Numbered from the stretch's first letter, positions 1 to 11,499 are shown. The stretch is 64,000 nt of DNA from Cydia pomonella (GCF_033807575.1 NC_084723.1:2113247-2177246), one strand, 5' to 3'. The notes: generated by a model not told the origin, from the sequence alone. Made by a program: numbers and translations.

Positions 1-284
1 GCATTTAAAAACTTGTTTTATTAAAATTACTGTTATTTTCAACAAAACTTCGACACAATTAAGCGCACGGAAAACATACATTAATGAAATATGCTTTCAG
101 AAAGCAATCAAATATTGAAATACAAATTCAAATTGAGTACGCATTAATATATCGTGAAATGGTTTAAAAATGATGAATTTTAAATAAATATGCTCGACAT
201 TTCTTGTAATGATGAGTAAACATAAAGTACCGTAAGTCCACCGAACTATATAGTCCTATATTACTGCAACTAATATGGTCCCAA

Positions 285-600
285 GTTCAATACGTAATTA
301 AAGAGGAAAGAATAGGTTATTTACAGAATAACGGTGTTTTTTCAATGAAATCCCATTTCGGGAGAAAACTGTTTCTACTAACTAAATCTTAACCAATCCC
401 TTAGATTTTGATGTCGATCGCTTCAGCATAATATATTCTAGGTTTATAGGTTTCGCTAAAAAAAATGTTTTGTGAAAAAAAATAAAAACCTATATACTTA
501 GTTTTTAATTGTGTCAATAACATATAAAAGTCATGGAGAATGGAAAGTATTTTAAAAATGGTTTTTTTTTTCTCTTTTTTTGTATAGTCGATCATGTGCT
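285..600 (-). repeat. Dispersed repeat, copy 1 (second copy near 45 kb)
   Basis: Shares long similarity, in opposite orientation, with 44975-45240, including the segments around 'cccatttcgggagaaaac' and 'ctaggtttataggttt'. On the minus strand it can be read as a peptide with TYKPRIYYAEAIDIK; the other copy keeps nearly the same peptide. The element is not identified and could be a decayed transposon with a small coding part. The rest of 1-849 is AT-rich with nothing recognised. Confidence 0.5.
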
Positions 601-849
601 CTTAAGTAGGTATACTTTTTTTTCGTTTGATCTTACTTCTATTTTTTTTAATTTATTTAGAAAGCAAACAGTCATAATATAAACATATCATATATGCAAT
701 ACAAAATATTTGTACCGCAACAAAAAAAAAGATACAAAAAACCTGAAGTTTCATAATTATGAATTATGTTAATTGAAATTACTAAATTTATAGCTGATGC
801 ATGAATATATCAGATAGAAAAAGAACTGCCATCAGTATCATATTATAAT

Positions 850-980
850 GTTGGCCGAACGTTAATTGCAATTGACAATCAACCATTACAAATTGAACCA
901 TAAACCCTAACGGACGGTTACAGTTTACGGTTCAATTTGTAATGGTTAATGGTTAATTGCATTAACGTTTCGGCCAACAC
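850..980. mobile_element. Palindromic MITE, 'GTTGGCC' family, copy 1
   Basis: An inverted repeat of about 130 bp that opens GTTGGCCGAACGTTAATTGC and closes with its complement; the arms contain 'ccattacaaattgaacc' and its reverse. The same structure recurs at 11077-11210 and 45387-45540. No coding capacity. The DNA transposon superfamily is undetermined. Confidence 0.75.
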
Positions 981-999
981 AGTGGTATCATGGAAAAAT

Positions 1000-1205
1000 A
1001 AGTAAGTATAGAGTACTTACTCCATACATCACTTTTCTTACCCAAACATTTATAATTTTCGTAGTCGACATCTAGCGTTAAGTAGCGGATTTATCAGTAC
1101 TGCTATTTGATTTGACAATAGATGTCGCGAGTATCGCGACGAGCGAAAAGTCTAATAATGCTCAACAATTTTCAGCTAATATTATAACTGGATTAACCGG
1201 AACTC
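1000..1205. mobile_element. Half copy of a palindromic MITE
   Basis: Matches the left arm and centre of the element at 4829-5735, including 'actccatacatcac', 'cgtagtcgacatctagcg' and 'caacaattttcagctaat'. The right arm is missing. It shows the uninterrupted sequence across the site where the 5-kb copy carries a LINE insertion. 1206-2285 holds only an AAT microsatellite near 1220-1245 and AT-rich sequence; a short poly(A) with TAAA repeats is at 2022-2046. Confidence 0.6.
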
Positions 1206-2283
1206 CATTTTCGACCATAATAATAATAATATAATAATAATAAAAAACTTTATTGTGTACTTTGTTGTTTATTGTGTCCATAGTAAGGTGGACAAGGCCT
1301 TCATCCTAAGAGGGGTCCTTAAATAAACAAGATTAATTAATTCTTAATAATAAATAAATATTCTATTTAATGTTAATTGATGTGAAAAATTATTTAAGTT
1401 ATAATTTATTTGTAGTGAAAAAACCATTAATTAATGCATCCAAAACTATGTTCTTCAATATTTATTTATTATTTAAGGTGGACTATAGCCGGAAGCTTTA
1501 TGGTACTTAAGTAATATTTCTTTTAAACAGGGTTTTCTGTGAAACTATTTATATTGTGTCACAAGGGAAAAAAAGACATTTACGGCGAATGAATTGAACC
1601 CTAAACGTAGCGAGGGATTCAAGTGTGTTACACCCAAAATGCAAATAATTTTGCTATTATGTGACACATTTGAGGAAATTCTAATGATAAAAAATATGAT
1701 TTAAGATTTTTTTTAAGTAGTATTAAGAAAATATTAAAATGTCCTAGAACTGAAAAGTGTTAATTTGATACCTCCTATCGGGGAAGAAAAGTGCCTCCTA
1801 GCAGGTAAAAAAAAGCCTTTTTCCGAATTGGTGATGTGAAAAAGTGATTTTGTAGAATTGTTTTATATTCAAAACTAAGATACATTACTATAAGATTTAA
1901 GCAATAATTAAGTTAACTACTTATATTTACCTACCTTAGCTATCTCTATCTATCTAATACGGTACTGCTTGTACATAAACTGACATTTCAATCCTCTGGT
2001 ATTAATTTAAAAATAATATATAAAAAAAAAAAAAATAAATAAATAAACGTTTATTCACGTTTCATGCCTTATAAATATTTACAATATACTTCTGCCAAAC
2101 CACATATCTATCTGATATGGTTATCTATAATATCAATGACTATTATATATGTTTGCCCTGATATCGTTACGTATGGAGGTATTGTGTAATTTTATACAGT
2201 TCATACATATATTATACATTTCGGTTATTATGGTTTATACTCGTACTCGTAGGTAACGTACGTTACGTACGTTAGGAGCTCTA

Positions 2284-2400
2284 AGGGCCTACCGCGAACA
2301 CCAAAGTTCCCAAATTGCGGGCATCTTTCTCTGTCACTCTAATACCTCCTTAATTGGACTAAAAGAGAAGGATGCGAATTTCGGTGTTCGCGGTAGGACC
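2284..2400. mobile_element. Short MITE with inverted ends, copy 1
   Basis: Starts GGGCCTACCGCGAACACC and ends GGTGTTCGCGGTAGGACC, with 'ctgtcac' in the centre. A second copy with the same termini and centre lies at 4551-4680. About 115-130 bp with no coding capacity. Confidence 0.65.
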
Positions 2401-2488
2401 TCAGTTACATAAACCTTATAAATATCTACCTACTGTAAACGCTACGGCCTCACTGATTTTAAATCCAGGAAAAAAAAGAAAAACAATG

Positions 2489-2712
2489 TCAACTTCTCAG
2501 TCCTTCTTTAAATTTTGCTACATTTAATATTTCATCCCACATCACATCGTGATGAAACCTGCATACACTTGCGAAGAAATTCAAAGGTGCATGTGAAGTC
2601 CCCGATCTACATTGAGCCAGCGTGGGGACTATAGCCCAAGCCCTCTCGCACATGAGAGGAGGCCTGTGCCCAGCAGTGGGACTTATATAGGCTGGATCAT
2701 TATTTATTATTT
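2489..2712 (+). mobile_element. LINE-derived 3' end next to the distal receptor exon
   Basis: Contains 'gcccagcagtgggactta' followed by 'tataggctg', a sequence I know from the 3' ends of RTE-like LINEs in Lepidoptera, then an A/T-rich tail. It stops about 15 bp from the receptor stop codon on the other strand. A related piece in the opposite orientation is at 26797-26895. Confidence 0.65.
2700..2712 (-). terminator. Possible poly(A) signal for the distal receptor isoform
   Basis: An AATAAA hexamer on the minus strand (2708-2703) lies about 20 nt after the distal exon's stop codon. It falls at the edge of a LINE-derived repeat (2489-2712). If used, the distal isoform would have a very short 3' UTR. 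Functional use is inferred only from the hexamer and its position. Confidence 0.3.
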
Positions 2713-2727
2713 TTTTAATTTTCCATT

Positions 2728-3405
2728 TCAAACATCGGAATCAATTCTTCGTATTGTGCTTGACATCCTAGTATGATTAGATCCTTGCCTATCCAAACGC
2801 TCATGAGCATCCAAGTCCAACGCGTCCTTTTTACAATAACTACAAAAAGCACACGCCAAAGTATTCTTAAAAGCACTCCTAAACTCCTTATTAAAATACG
2901 CATAAATAATAGGATTAAGCACAGAATTGAAATAACCCGTCCAGAACATTATAGGATTGATAACCTCAGGATATTTGCAAGTGTCACATAAAGATGTTGA
3001 AACGTAGAACAGAAAAAATGGGAGCCAGCATATAATGAACGCGCCCATGATGATTCCTAACGTCCTTGCTGCTTTATATTCCCTCTTCATATTCAGGATG
3101 TTTTTGTCTTTAATATCTCTTGAATGTCTTTGCATTAGTCTCGTATGTCCTGCTATAGCTTTTTCCTGTCTGTTGGCTTCTCTAAAGATAGCGACATAAG
3201 TAAAGATCATGATCGTACAAGGGATCCAGAAGGAAACAGAGCTGGAGATGACAGCATAAGGCTTGTTGACGACCCAGTCACAGGTCTTGGTGTTGTTTTC
3301 TCTGTATTGGGCGTGTTCGGCGGTGGTGTAGTAGCCAGTGAAGATTGGGGCGTAGGAGATGGTGACCGGGCTGAGCCAGGTCGCTGCTAACATGATGAAA
3401 GCCAT
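2728..3405 (-). CDS. Octbeta3R: Octopamine beta receptor, distal alternative last exon (TM4-TM7, tail)
   Basis: A second complete TM4-to-stop exon of 225 aa, about 11 kb downstream of the proximal one. The acceptor ATTACTTCCAG stands directly before ATGGCTTTC, so splicing from the donor at 16361 would skip the proximal exon and give a 369-aa receptor. All class A landmarks are kept: W10, loop 2 cysteine C42, the SSSVSFWIP serine cluster in TM5, CWLPFF at 126-131, NPIIY at 164-168, and the C185/C188/C191 cluster. The transmembrane parts nearly match the proximal exon. Loop 2 is 2 residues shorter and carries an N-N-T sequon that the proximal exon lacks. Loop 3 is 18 residues shorter, and the tail ends D-S-D-V, a class I PDZ-type end. 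With no frameshift or stop it appears functional. The alternative, the 3' part of a duplicated receptor gene, is less likely because no second TM1-TM3 exon was found nearby. Confidence 0.88.
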   Translation of the reverse strand: MAFIMLAATWLSPVTISYAPIFTGYYTTAEHAQYRENNTKTCDWVVNKPYAVISSSVSFWIPCTIMIFTYVAIFREANRQEKAIAGHTRLMQRHSRDIKDKNILNMKREYKAARTLGIIMGAFIICWLPFFLFYVSTSLCDTCKYPEVINPIMFWTGYFNSVLNPIIYAYFNKEFRSAFKNTLACAFCSYCKKDALDLDAHERLDRQGSNHTRMSSTIRRIDSDV

Positions 3406-4169
3406 CTGGAAGTAATGGTTTTATTAAATGTAAACTAATGATAAAACTTATAAGTTATTGGCAAATGTTTAATTTTTGGTACACTTTTCTTTTCACATGC
3501 AACTAGTACTCATCAAGACAATTCTATGTTGATAGAATTGTAGAACACAATTACCATGTTTCCATGGGCATCTTCTGTCTCCATCATCAGATCAGCTCGA
3601 TGTCATCATACTATTGCATTGCCATCCGATTTACAGATGTACGCAAAATTTCAGCTAAGGAAATCGCAAAGTGGCTCAAATTTAGCATTCGAGATTTGAC
3701 CCACACTAACATACATACTGTTACCAAGCTAAGTTGGGGCGATTTTGAAAGCACAGAAAGTGATAATTTCATAGAAGTTTGCCGTTAAAATAACACTTGC
3801 ACAGTCTTCGCTATCAAAATCACTGCCAACTTATCTTGGTCCGACTCTAACAGGGCGAATTAAATAAAAGCTTGTAAAAAGTACCATAAAACCACCCCAA
3901 TATAGTCCAGAATTTCCAAGTATGGTGAAAATTAACTCGAATATCTTCGTTCAGATGTTATTTTTTGGGTCACACTCAAATTATATGACTGCGGTCAGGC
4001 TCAACTTGGTCAAACTTCTCATACATTTAGTATGGTTTGACGGAGTTTAGACGCAGGCACAAATATGAAGAATAACCCTTTTAATGACGCAGTTATTTCT
4101 AAAATTTTACAAAAATTGAAGAAATAGCTCAAACGTAGTACCCTAAAATACCTATTTGGGTGTTACCAT

Positions 4170-4313
4170 ACCAACCGATAGATAATAAGATCGAAGGTAA
4201 AATGGAACAGTCGACTTCGATCGATTGTTCTAGGGAGAACATGTTGTTGGGCGACGTCGACTGTTCCATTCTACCATTTGATTTTATTGATCTCGATTTT
4301 TTATTATTGATCG
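4170..4313. mobile_element. Palindromic MITE-like hairpin in the long receptor intron
   Basis: The arms 'aaaatggaacagtcgac' and 'gtcgactgttccattcta' face each other, with looser pairing outward to 'accgataga' and 'gatcggt'. Single copy in this window. The rest of 3406-4550 is intron of the distal isoform without recognised content. Confidence 0.5.
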
Positions 4314-4550
4314 GTATTAAATTTGGGGACCATAATAATAGTTAGTTGGATGGTTTTACGGTAGGTGAAGAGTATTATTTAATACTGTTATGAAGATGGC
4401 TGAATATGAATGAGGGCTAAATTTTTTGCTCACCAGTTGGCGCCATTGTAGATGGTTGTCCAAAAAACAGTTCTAAAAATTCTCAGTCATAATAAGCATC
4501 CTTAGTTGGCGCACTAGTCACATACCTTTTAGATGACTCATTTAGCATAT

Positions 4551-4680
4551 CAGGGCTATAACTGCGAAAATCGAAGTTCGTCAACTGCGGGCATTTTTCT
4601 CTGTCACGCTAATAGTCTTAAAGAGAGTAAAAGAGGAAGATCCCTGCAATTCACGAATTTCGGTTTTCGCGGTAGGCCCC
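4551..4680. mobile_element. Short MITE with inverted ends, copy 2
   Basis: Related to 2284-2400: inner part 'gcgggcatttttctctgtcac' and right end 'ttttcgcggtaggcccc'. The left end has drifted. Confidence 0.55.
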
Positions 4681-4828
4681 GAGAACCCGTTATCGTTACT
4701 GATGGTGAATTTCCAATATGACTTGGAAACTCCGTTAGCCATTTAAGAAGTGTAACACAGTAGATGTCGCTAGGGCGCCTTCCTAAGGCGCATATGGTAG
4801 AAATATTCGCTGTCCTCGGCCATAGAGA

Positions 4829-5735
4829 TATTTCTCTAAGGTAAGCATAGAGTGCTCACTCCATACAGTATAGTTTTCTTACCAAAACGCTTATTATTTT
4901 CGTAGTCGACATCTAGCGTCAAGTAGCGGATTTGTCAGTATTGCTACTTGACAATATATCACATTCTTGAAGTCGCCCTGCACGTTAGGCAGAGCCTTGC
5001 GTCGCATCCGACTCGCGCGCAGCACCACGCCCCTGGCCGGACCACGCGTGGCCAGCACCTGCTAGTCGTACCATCTCGGAGACTCGCTAGTGCTCGGAAA
5101 TCACTTAGTGTCTTGGGGCCCAAGATTTACAACTCTCTTCCAGCTGATATAAAAGAATCACGATCTGACGCAATTTTCAAAAATAAACTGAAAAATATTT
5201 TGTTACTCATGGCTTGTTACACCATTGAAGAATTTTTTGAGAAAATGAAATCACTCAATGAACTAGGTATATCATTGACCCACTCACATAAATAACTGCC
5301 TATTGCATAATAATTGTACCTATTTGGTCATTGAACCATTATTTTAATGAATTATTAAATTATTTTTAGTTTTTTTTTTTCCGATTTATACCTAGGTTAA
5401 GAAAAAATGACATGTAAAATGTTGAATTTTACCAATAAATTAAAAAAAAAAAAAAATATGTCGCGACGAACGAAAAGTGAAATCAACAATTTTCAGTTAA
5501 TATTATTTAACCGGATTAGCTGGAACTCTATTATCAACTCGTTCTGATTGTAATATTGGTTGTAAATTGTTGAGAAATACACTTTTCGTCAGTCGCGACA
5601 CTCGACTCGTGACATCTAGTGCCAAGCAGCGGTACTGATAAATCCACTTGACGCTAGACGACGACTACGAAAATAATAAGCGTTTTGGTAGGAAAACTGA
5701 TGTATGGAGTGAGCACTTATTTACCTATGCCTCGG
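4829..5735. mobile_element. Palindromic MITE split by a LINE insertion
   Basis: The left arm (4829-4956) and the right arm (about 5458-5735) are inverted copies: 'gcacttattt' and 'tgctcactccatacagtat' outside, then 'aaaacgcttattattttcg', then 'tagcgtcaagtag'. The internal block 'cgacgaacgaaaagtg' follows the insert and its complement closes the centre. Between them sits a plus-strand LINE 3' end with poly(A) (4957-5457). The partial copy at 1000-1205 lacks the insert, so the order of events is MITE first, LINE second. Confidence 0.75.
4957..5457 (+). pseudogene. 5'-truncated LINE, reverse transcriptase C-terminus with poly(A)
   Basis: The open frame to the stop at 5293-5295 encodes about 110 residues resembling the C-terminal end of Jockey/CR1-type LINE polyproteins: TRGQHLLVVPSRRLASARKS, then SLSVLGPKIYNSLPADIKE and a KNKLKNILL...YTIEEFFE tail. 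No RT catalytic motif is present; only the extreme end of ORF2 was inserted. A 3' UTR of about 150 bp follows and ends in about 14 A's at 5443-5457. It interrupts a palindromic MITE. Exact clade not determined. Confidence 0.7.
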
Positions 5736-5740
5736 GTGAA

Positions 5741-5810
5741 GTCTCCGTAGCTCAGTTAGCAGAGCATAGGCTAGTAATCCAGTGTCGCGAGTTCGAGCCT
5801 ATTCCGGGAC
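5741..5810 (+). pseudogene. tRNA-like sequence (Thr-AGT-like, degraded)
   Basis: Has a box A (TAGCTCAGTTAGC) and a box B (GAGTTCGAGCC) at tRNA spacing, and CTAGTAA where the anticodon loop would be (anticodon AGT). The ends GTCTCCG and CCGGGAC pair with one mismatch. The T stem and anticodon stem are poorly paired, so this is a tRNA pseudogene or SINE head, not a working tRNA. Confidence 0.45.
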
Positions 5811-6020
5811 AGTGAATTTCCACTTTTAATGTATTTCTAACCTTATCAGTTATCAGAGCTAAATTAGGATTTAAAAACTTGTTATGGATAAGATCAAAAG
5901 CGTAACAAGTTGTCAAAATTGAATCGGGTTTTTGGTATTCAAAACCGGTTACCATTACCACACATTAGCATTGCCGGGCCGATGCTGATGTAGTATGACA
6001 GCCAAAGCTCAATATCAGTT

Positions 6021-6190
6021 CCCCTAGTGTAAATTTATTCGATAGTGAGACGTGACGTACGCGTTTGATTTGTCTCACTTTTTATGGGATTTTGAGTTTC
6101 CAAAACGTCCCGCTTGGCGCGCTGTTTCTAAATCCCATACAAATTGAGACTTAACGCAAATGCACGCTATCGAAGGAATTTACACTAGGT
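6021..6190. mobile_element. Palindromic MITE, 'CCCCTAGTGTAAAT' family, copy 1
   Basis: Imperfect hairpin: 'cccctagtgtaaatttattc' at the left, a truncated complement (ACACTAGG) at the right, and the core 'ccaaaacgtcccgcttggcg'. Five copies occur in the window (also 21624, 26063, 37277 and 43390). About 170-190 bp, non-coding. Confidence 0.8.
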
Positions 6191-6723
6191 TCTGGATGCG
6201 TTCGATGAGTTTACAATCTGTATCGAATCGATTAACAAGGATTAACTCAAGTAGGGACATAGGTACCGGAATTCCGGAATCCCGAAAAACCAGAATTTGG
6301 GACCGATTTTCACGATATTGTAATATATTTATTTAAGATGACCAATATCGGAATATCTTAATTCCGGTATTAATTCTTTTTTATTTCGTTTTACATTGTA
6401 AAAAATAAGGTTAAACTGCGATTGATGTGAATATATCGAATTAAAACCATTTTTTTTCGATGAAACGAAAAATACATTACTTTTTTATTTGATGAAACGA
6501 AAAATACATTACTTTTTTATTTTATGAAACGCAATTTGCAAAAAAAAAACTGAAAAGACGTAAAGTATCAATATGAATACTGGTATTTATTCCGAAATTC
6601 TGGTGTTTAGGACTGATGTCGGATTTTAATATTATAAATACCGGTGTATTGAGAAATGTCCGATATTGGAGTCCGTACCTGAACTTTAATCCTAAATTAT
6701 TCACATTTCTGTTGGTGTTGAAA

Positions 6724-6900
6724 CTCTAGGTCCATGGGGTCCCAGCACGCACAATTTTTTTGCAGAAATCGCGCAACATCTGGTTGACATAACTGGTGAC
6801 CGAAAAGCTGGCGGCTTCCTCGAACAACGTTTCAGCGTGGCGATACAACGAGAAAATGCCGCCAGCATCGCTGGTACCATGCATCAAGTCAAGGGCCTTT
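6724..6900 (-). pseudogene. Transposon coding fragment, unknown family, copy 1
   Basis: The minus strand reads a continuous stretch including GGIFSLYRHAETLFEEAASF and SVTSYVNQMLRDFCKKI. Two decayed copies of the same coding sequence are at 8516-8640 and 26430-26600. Conserved coding in several scattered copies means a mobile element protein, but I do not recognise the protein. 6901-8060 is AT-rich without a gene, with a GC-rich patch near 7300-7350. Confidence 0.5.
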
Positions 6901-8069
6901 ATTACATTGCTAGTTATTATTATTTTTGTATTTGTTATTGCTGTAGTACCTTTGTTTATATCTATTAAATATGTTAATAAACTTGAATTACGTTGTAGGG
7001 CACGTGACAAAATACTTTTCTTCACACTTGCTCGAAAAAGGTCTTATTTCATGCAGGTGTACTAAAGCACAAAGGCCTATATTGTTCTCCGGGGAGATAT
7101 GGATTGTGAAAAAAAAAGCCATAACTCGCTAGGGAGTTGTGACTTTTAATCCAAAATTTCACTTACCCCCCTCGTTGCACAATGTACTATTACATCATGT
7201 AAAATATTGCTCCATGTGTGGTAACCGCAACTCTACGTAGACGCTTAAGGCGCTCTTATAGACAGATTTTAGGTTTTTGAGGGGGTGAAGCAGACGAAGT
7301 GGTAAAGCAGGCAGGCGGGCGCCCCGCGCGCCGCGCTCGCAGCAAGCCTACGTCCTTATTCTGACGCCATCCGTATTCTGGGTTGTTAGTTCTGGGATCT
7401 TTTCCGGAAATTTATATTGATTATGATTTAAACTTAATGAAATTAAAAATTTGATAATTATATATAATACTAGAGTATACCGCGGCAAATTGAGAACCTA
7501 CTAAAATGATACCAAATCGTTTTGTGTCGAAATAATATTACTTACTAATTCAGACAAAAGTTATAACTGTCTGCTTTAAATCATATATAGATACCTATTC
7601 AAAACTTAGTTGACCTTAAAAATGCAATAGAAGTCTCAATTTCGGGCAAGTAGTGAAAAAAGGAAGAATACTAGCAAAGCTAAGTAATTTGTGGAAGTGA
7701 AAGTAAAAAGGTAGCATGTTTTTGCTGGTATTGAGATAACTGAAAACATAAGCATAATAATAAAAAGTGTGTTTTAGTGAATAACGCCTTTTTGATGGCT
7801 ATGTCGCCAGTCGCCACTTTGGGACCTAGTCTAGACTACCTTCTTGACAGATATCAAAGTCACAAGGTACCATTTGAATAGACTAATTTTTACGAAAAAA
7901 AATGTACCAATTTATATTAATCCATAAATTTTCCAAGAACATGAACTTAATATGTTTAAAAACATACAAAAATTAAAAAAATAAACAATTTTTTTTTTGC
8001 GGAATTGACTTAAACTTGTACATGAAATTCTTCTTATGACCTCAGGAATACGTGGTTAAAAAAATTCCG

Positions 8070-8425
8070 TTTCCTCACGGGCACTTTTTATGACTTAACC
8101 TTTGAATTTTAAGTCCTACGTAGAAAATTAATTAACAATTACCTCCAATCATAACTTTGTTTTGTGGTGGTAGTCATTTTTAATAAGGAAACTGGAAAAC
8201 TGTCACTGTTGCTAGGTTTGATTAGTTAGGTGCATGTGGCGAAATGCATAAACATTACAATAATTTAACAACAACAAGGACAACTTCAACAGAAGGACAT
8301 GATGTCACGATCCTCAGCATTGAGGGACCAAGAAGAAGAAGACAATAATTTAATTGTTCTATTCGAATAGCGTATTTAGTGCTTATTCTAACGATATATG
8401 CTTCAATATATACTTTTATACATAG
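8070..8425 (-). repeat. Dispersed repeat carrying a tiny LINE insertion
   Basis: Matches 28330-28590 in reverse orientation across 'aatgcataaacattacaat', 'ggtggtagtcatttt' and 'ttctattcgaatagcg'. It is interrupted at 8269-8341; the 28-kb copy is uninterrupted at that point. Confidence 0.65.
8269..8341 (+). mobile_element. 73-bp LINE 3' end with 12-bp target duplication
   Basis: The insert reads 'atgtcacgatcctcagcatt' then ends in GAAGAAGAAG, a known RTE-like LINE terminus. It is flanked by identical 12-mers ACAATAATTTAA at 8257-8268 and 8342-8353. The related repeat at 28330-28590 gives the empty site. Confidence 0.75.
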
Positions 8426-8515
8426 ATAAGCTTAAAATGACATTATTTATTTTTCGAAACAATATACATAATGGATATATACAGATGATTACTATAACTA
8501 GCTTATATCTAAAAT

Positions 8516-8640
8516 AGGCCCTTGAGGCATTGTACCAAGGATGCTTGCGGCATTTCCTCGTTGTATCGCAATACTGATACGTTGTGCGAGGAAGCCGCCA
8601 GCTCTTCGGTCACCAGTTACGTCAACCAGGCGTTAAAATA
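8516..8640 (+). pseudogene. Transposon coding fragment, unknown family, copy 2
   Basis: After a small deletion relative to copy 1 the frame reads GISSLYRNTDTLCEEAASSS then VTSYVNQALK and a stop. Upstream 'caatatacataatgga' plus 'tatatacaga' matches the flank of copy 3, so the repeat extends beyond the coding part. Confidence 0.5.
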
Positions 8641-8644
8641 GTTG

Positions 8645-11076
8645 AATTTGTAATATTCTCTAAATCCGCGCTGAACACCCGACGGGGCCCGCCACGTGAC
8701 TACTTTTTACGTTTTGGCTTCTGCCACTTGAAGGGATATACTATAGGCCTTGACTAGTGATTCATTTCAAAATAAACTATTTTAATATATACATATTACA
8801 CATAAGCACCCTAATGCAAAAATGAAGAAAATATATTTTTCGAAACTTTCGATCGATTTTTCCACTTATATTTTGTATTGGCAGGAAAAATAGTAAAAGC
8901 ATATCACAAAGACATAACAAGGTCCAAGGTTTTAAAGAAGAAGGTAAAATTGGCTGAGACCTGAAATTGACGGCAGAGTGTCATCGAAATTTATACTTGA
9001 AAAAAGAAATAAAATGTCACCAGTTTTCATTTCATGCAAAACAGAAATAGCATGGTATAAAAGTATTATACCAAACTTTTACAAAGGACTTTATGTTTAA
9101 CATTATCAAAAATGGAATTTAGTGACATTCTTGAATTTACAGAATAATTAACCAGTGAAATAAAAATATTGGCGAGAGGTATAAATATATACGAACTTCC
9201 GAACCGAGCACTTGCAAAATTTTGAATGGAATTTGAAGGGTAAATATCACTCCTGCTCACCTTACAAAATAAAATAGTTGATAAATGTTGTAAATAAAGT
9301 CTTAAGTGTATACCATATGAAAATTAATAAACCAGAAATACCAAACAAATTCAACACTTATAACATAAACTATTACAGCCATTTGAGCACTTCCACAAAA
9401 ACGTGAAATGGTACCTTTCACTAAGCACTATTTAAATCCAGTATATCTCCTGCATCCTGTATGTGTTAAAAATGAAGCTGTTCCAATATAATGACTTATA
9501 TAAATGAAACACGCGGATTAATTTTATTTGTTTACGTTTAAAAATAGGTATTCAATTTTATTATTACTGTAATAGCCATTTAAAATATTATTTTACCTAA
9601 ATTGATAATTAAAAGTAGGTACCCCTCACGAAATAAGTACTACTGAATTTTATACTTAGCAGTGTTTTTTAAAATGTACATGTATTTTACCTTCCTCGTA
9701 TTAAAAATGAAAAGTAGAGTGTTTAACTCGGGTGCAAGGCACCATTTCATCATTTGGTTAATCGTGGCTGTATGCCGGACAGATGCGTGTGTAAAACTTG
9801 TCAAAAAAGATAATATGACGGATGGATGTCTGAAATGTCACCGTATTTAAGAATCAATTAGCTTAAAAATTAGTTTTTTCTTCGTAAGAGTGATGAAAAC
9901 ATTGTGTGTATAACATATTTGTGTATTTATAGTGTGATTATCCATTTTATGTAACGTCCGCTAAACTAGCACAGGTCCGACGCTGACAGTGGTCACGGGC
10001 GTACTGGCGTACTGACGGTATTGCCGCGCAGGGTAACGTTTAGTAGACAAAATGTTGAATTCATAATTATGAATGAAAAATTTAACGCATCGATAAACTG
10101 ACAAGCAAAATGTTAAAGTTACTTAAAAGCTATTAAATGAAGTAAATTTCATATTGATATTCATCATAGTACTTCTAAAATATCGAAATAAATACAGTTT
10201 TAAGCATATTTTCAAAGCAAAAATCTATCGAGAAAAAGATGAGCCATCGTGTTTCTGACAAGCATACGGCTAGTTCAAAGACTGAAGTTATACATACTAG
10301 AAAATAATCGATGAAATCCTTGTACAAGCCTGTAAATATCGATTTAAACATAGCGCATTTTACTATACACCGCGCCTTAAGGATGTTCACATTATAGAAA
10401 TCAAACAACAACATATTATATACGAAAGAAATCGTCATTTATTTTGCAAAAAGCATTTGATTACACGCACATTATTAGGTAACATAGGTACCTAATGGCT
10501 AAACCACTCCTTTCATCAGTTTCTTAAACAAGTGAAATAGCATCGATTTATTTCCCTCCAGCATTGACAAATACAATATTAAAATCAATAATTTAACATC
10601 TGCAAGTAAGGGATTATGTACAACTAATAAATATATAAATTCACCTTTGGATGATAAATATTATAAATATTCATTAGAGAGTCAATACATTTCAAATATA
10701 TGATATATATTACTTGGTGATTGCGCTTAAGTAATAATATTATAACAAAACTGATAAACAATATATCGAATTTTTAACATTCTAAGCTATCACAGTCCAA
10801 AATAGGATGTAACAGAAATACTTAATCAATATAATATATGAATAACCGTTAAAACTAAATAAATAAAGCATCACTCTGCAGTCATAACTTAAACACACAG
10901 TTATATTAAATTTGTTAATAGTGACATTTAAAATAAAATATAAACGTCTAAAAAAGTCGCGTACATTTTACGTACTGCATGCAGTCTACGCACAAGTGCC
11001 TGAGAACTTTTAGGGTTGAGGGCGCCACGGTGTGCACCGAGCGCGGGGCATGGAGGCGAAGCGGGTCTCTCATAAT
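8645..11076. other. Intronic stretch without recognised genes
   Basis: AT-rich DNA between the alternative last exons. Short open frames here lack domains, splice context or repeats in common. Nothing I can support. Confidence 0.5.
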
Positions 11077-11210
11077 GTGTTGGTCGAAACGTTAACGCAA
11101 TTGACCATTAACCATTACAAATTGAACCGTAAACTGTAACCGTCCGGTACGCTTTATGGTTCAATTTGTTATGGTTAATTGTCAATTTCAATTCACGTTC
11201 GGCCAACACT
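11077..11210. mobile_element. Palindromic MITE, 'GTTGGCC' family, copy 2
   Basis: Same architecture as 850-980, with arms meeting around 'gtaaccgtccggtacg'. It lies between the two alternative last exons of the receptor gene. The left end is slightly diverged (GTGTTGGTCGAAACG); the right end is GGCCAACACT. Confidence 0.75.
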
Positions 11211-11499
11211 GTTCATATTTATAGTATAATTCCATTTAGTACCTCTACTTTTTTTAATTTCCTTTACTTTTCTGGTTCGAATTCATATCTATTTATATTA
11301 TACATTGAATATTTTTTTATTTATGTTATATTTATATATGTATGCATTCTTTTATGGTTATCTCTTCTCATGGTTTTATCTATCTCAAAACTTGCATTTC
11401 ATTAATTTCAGTGATTGTACACTTTTGTTTTTGTTTATGATTCACTCATCGTTACATCTGGTCTACTCATTTCCTCAAAGGTTAACTGGAAGAGATCAT

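Noticed and set aside
3145..3390. Plus-strand open frame of 81 codons
   Set aside because: Antisense shadow of the distal receptor exon.
2728..3405. Pseudogene or separate paralogous receptor
   Set aside because: The frame is intact, the acceptor phase matches the shared donor, and no second TM1-TM3 exon exists in the window.
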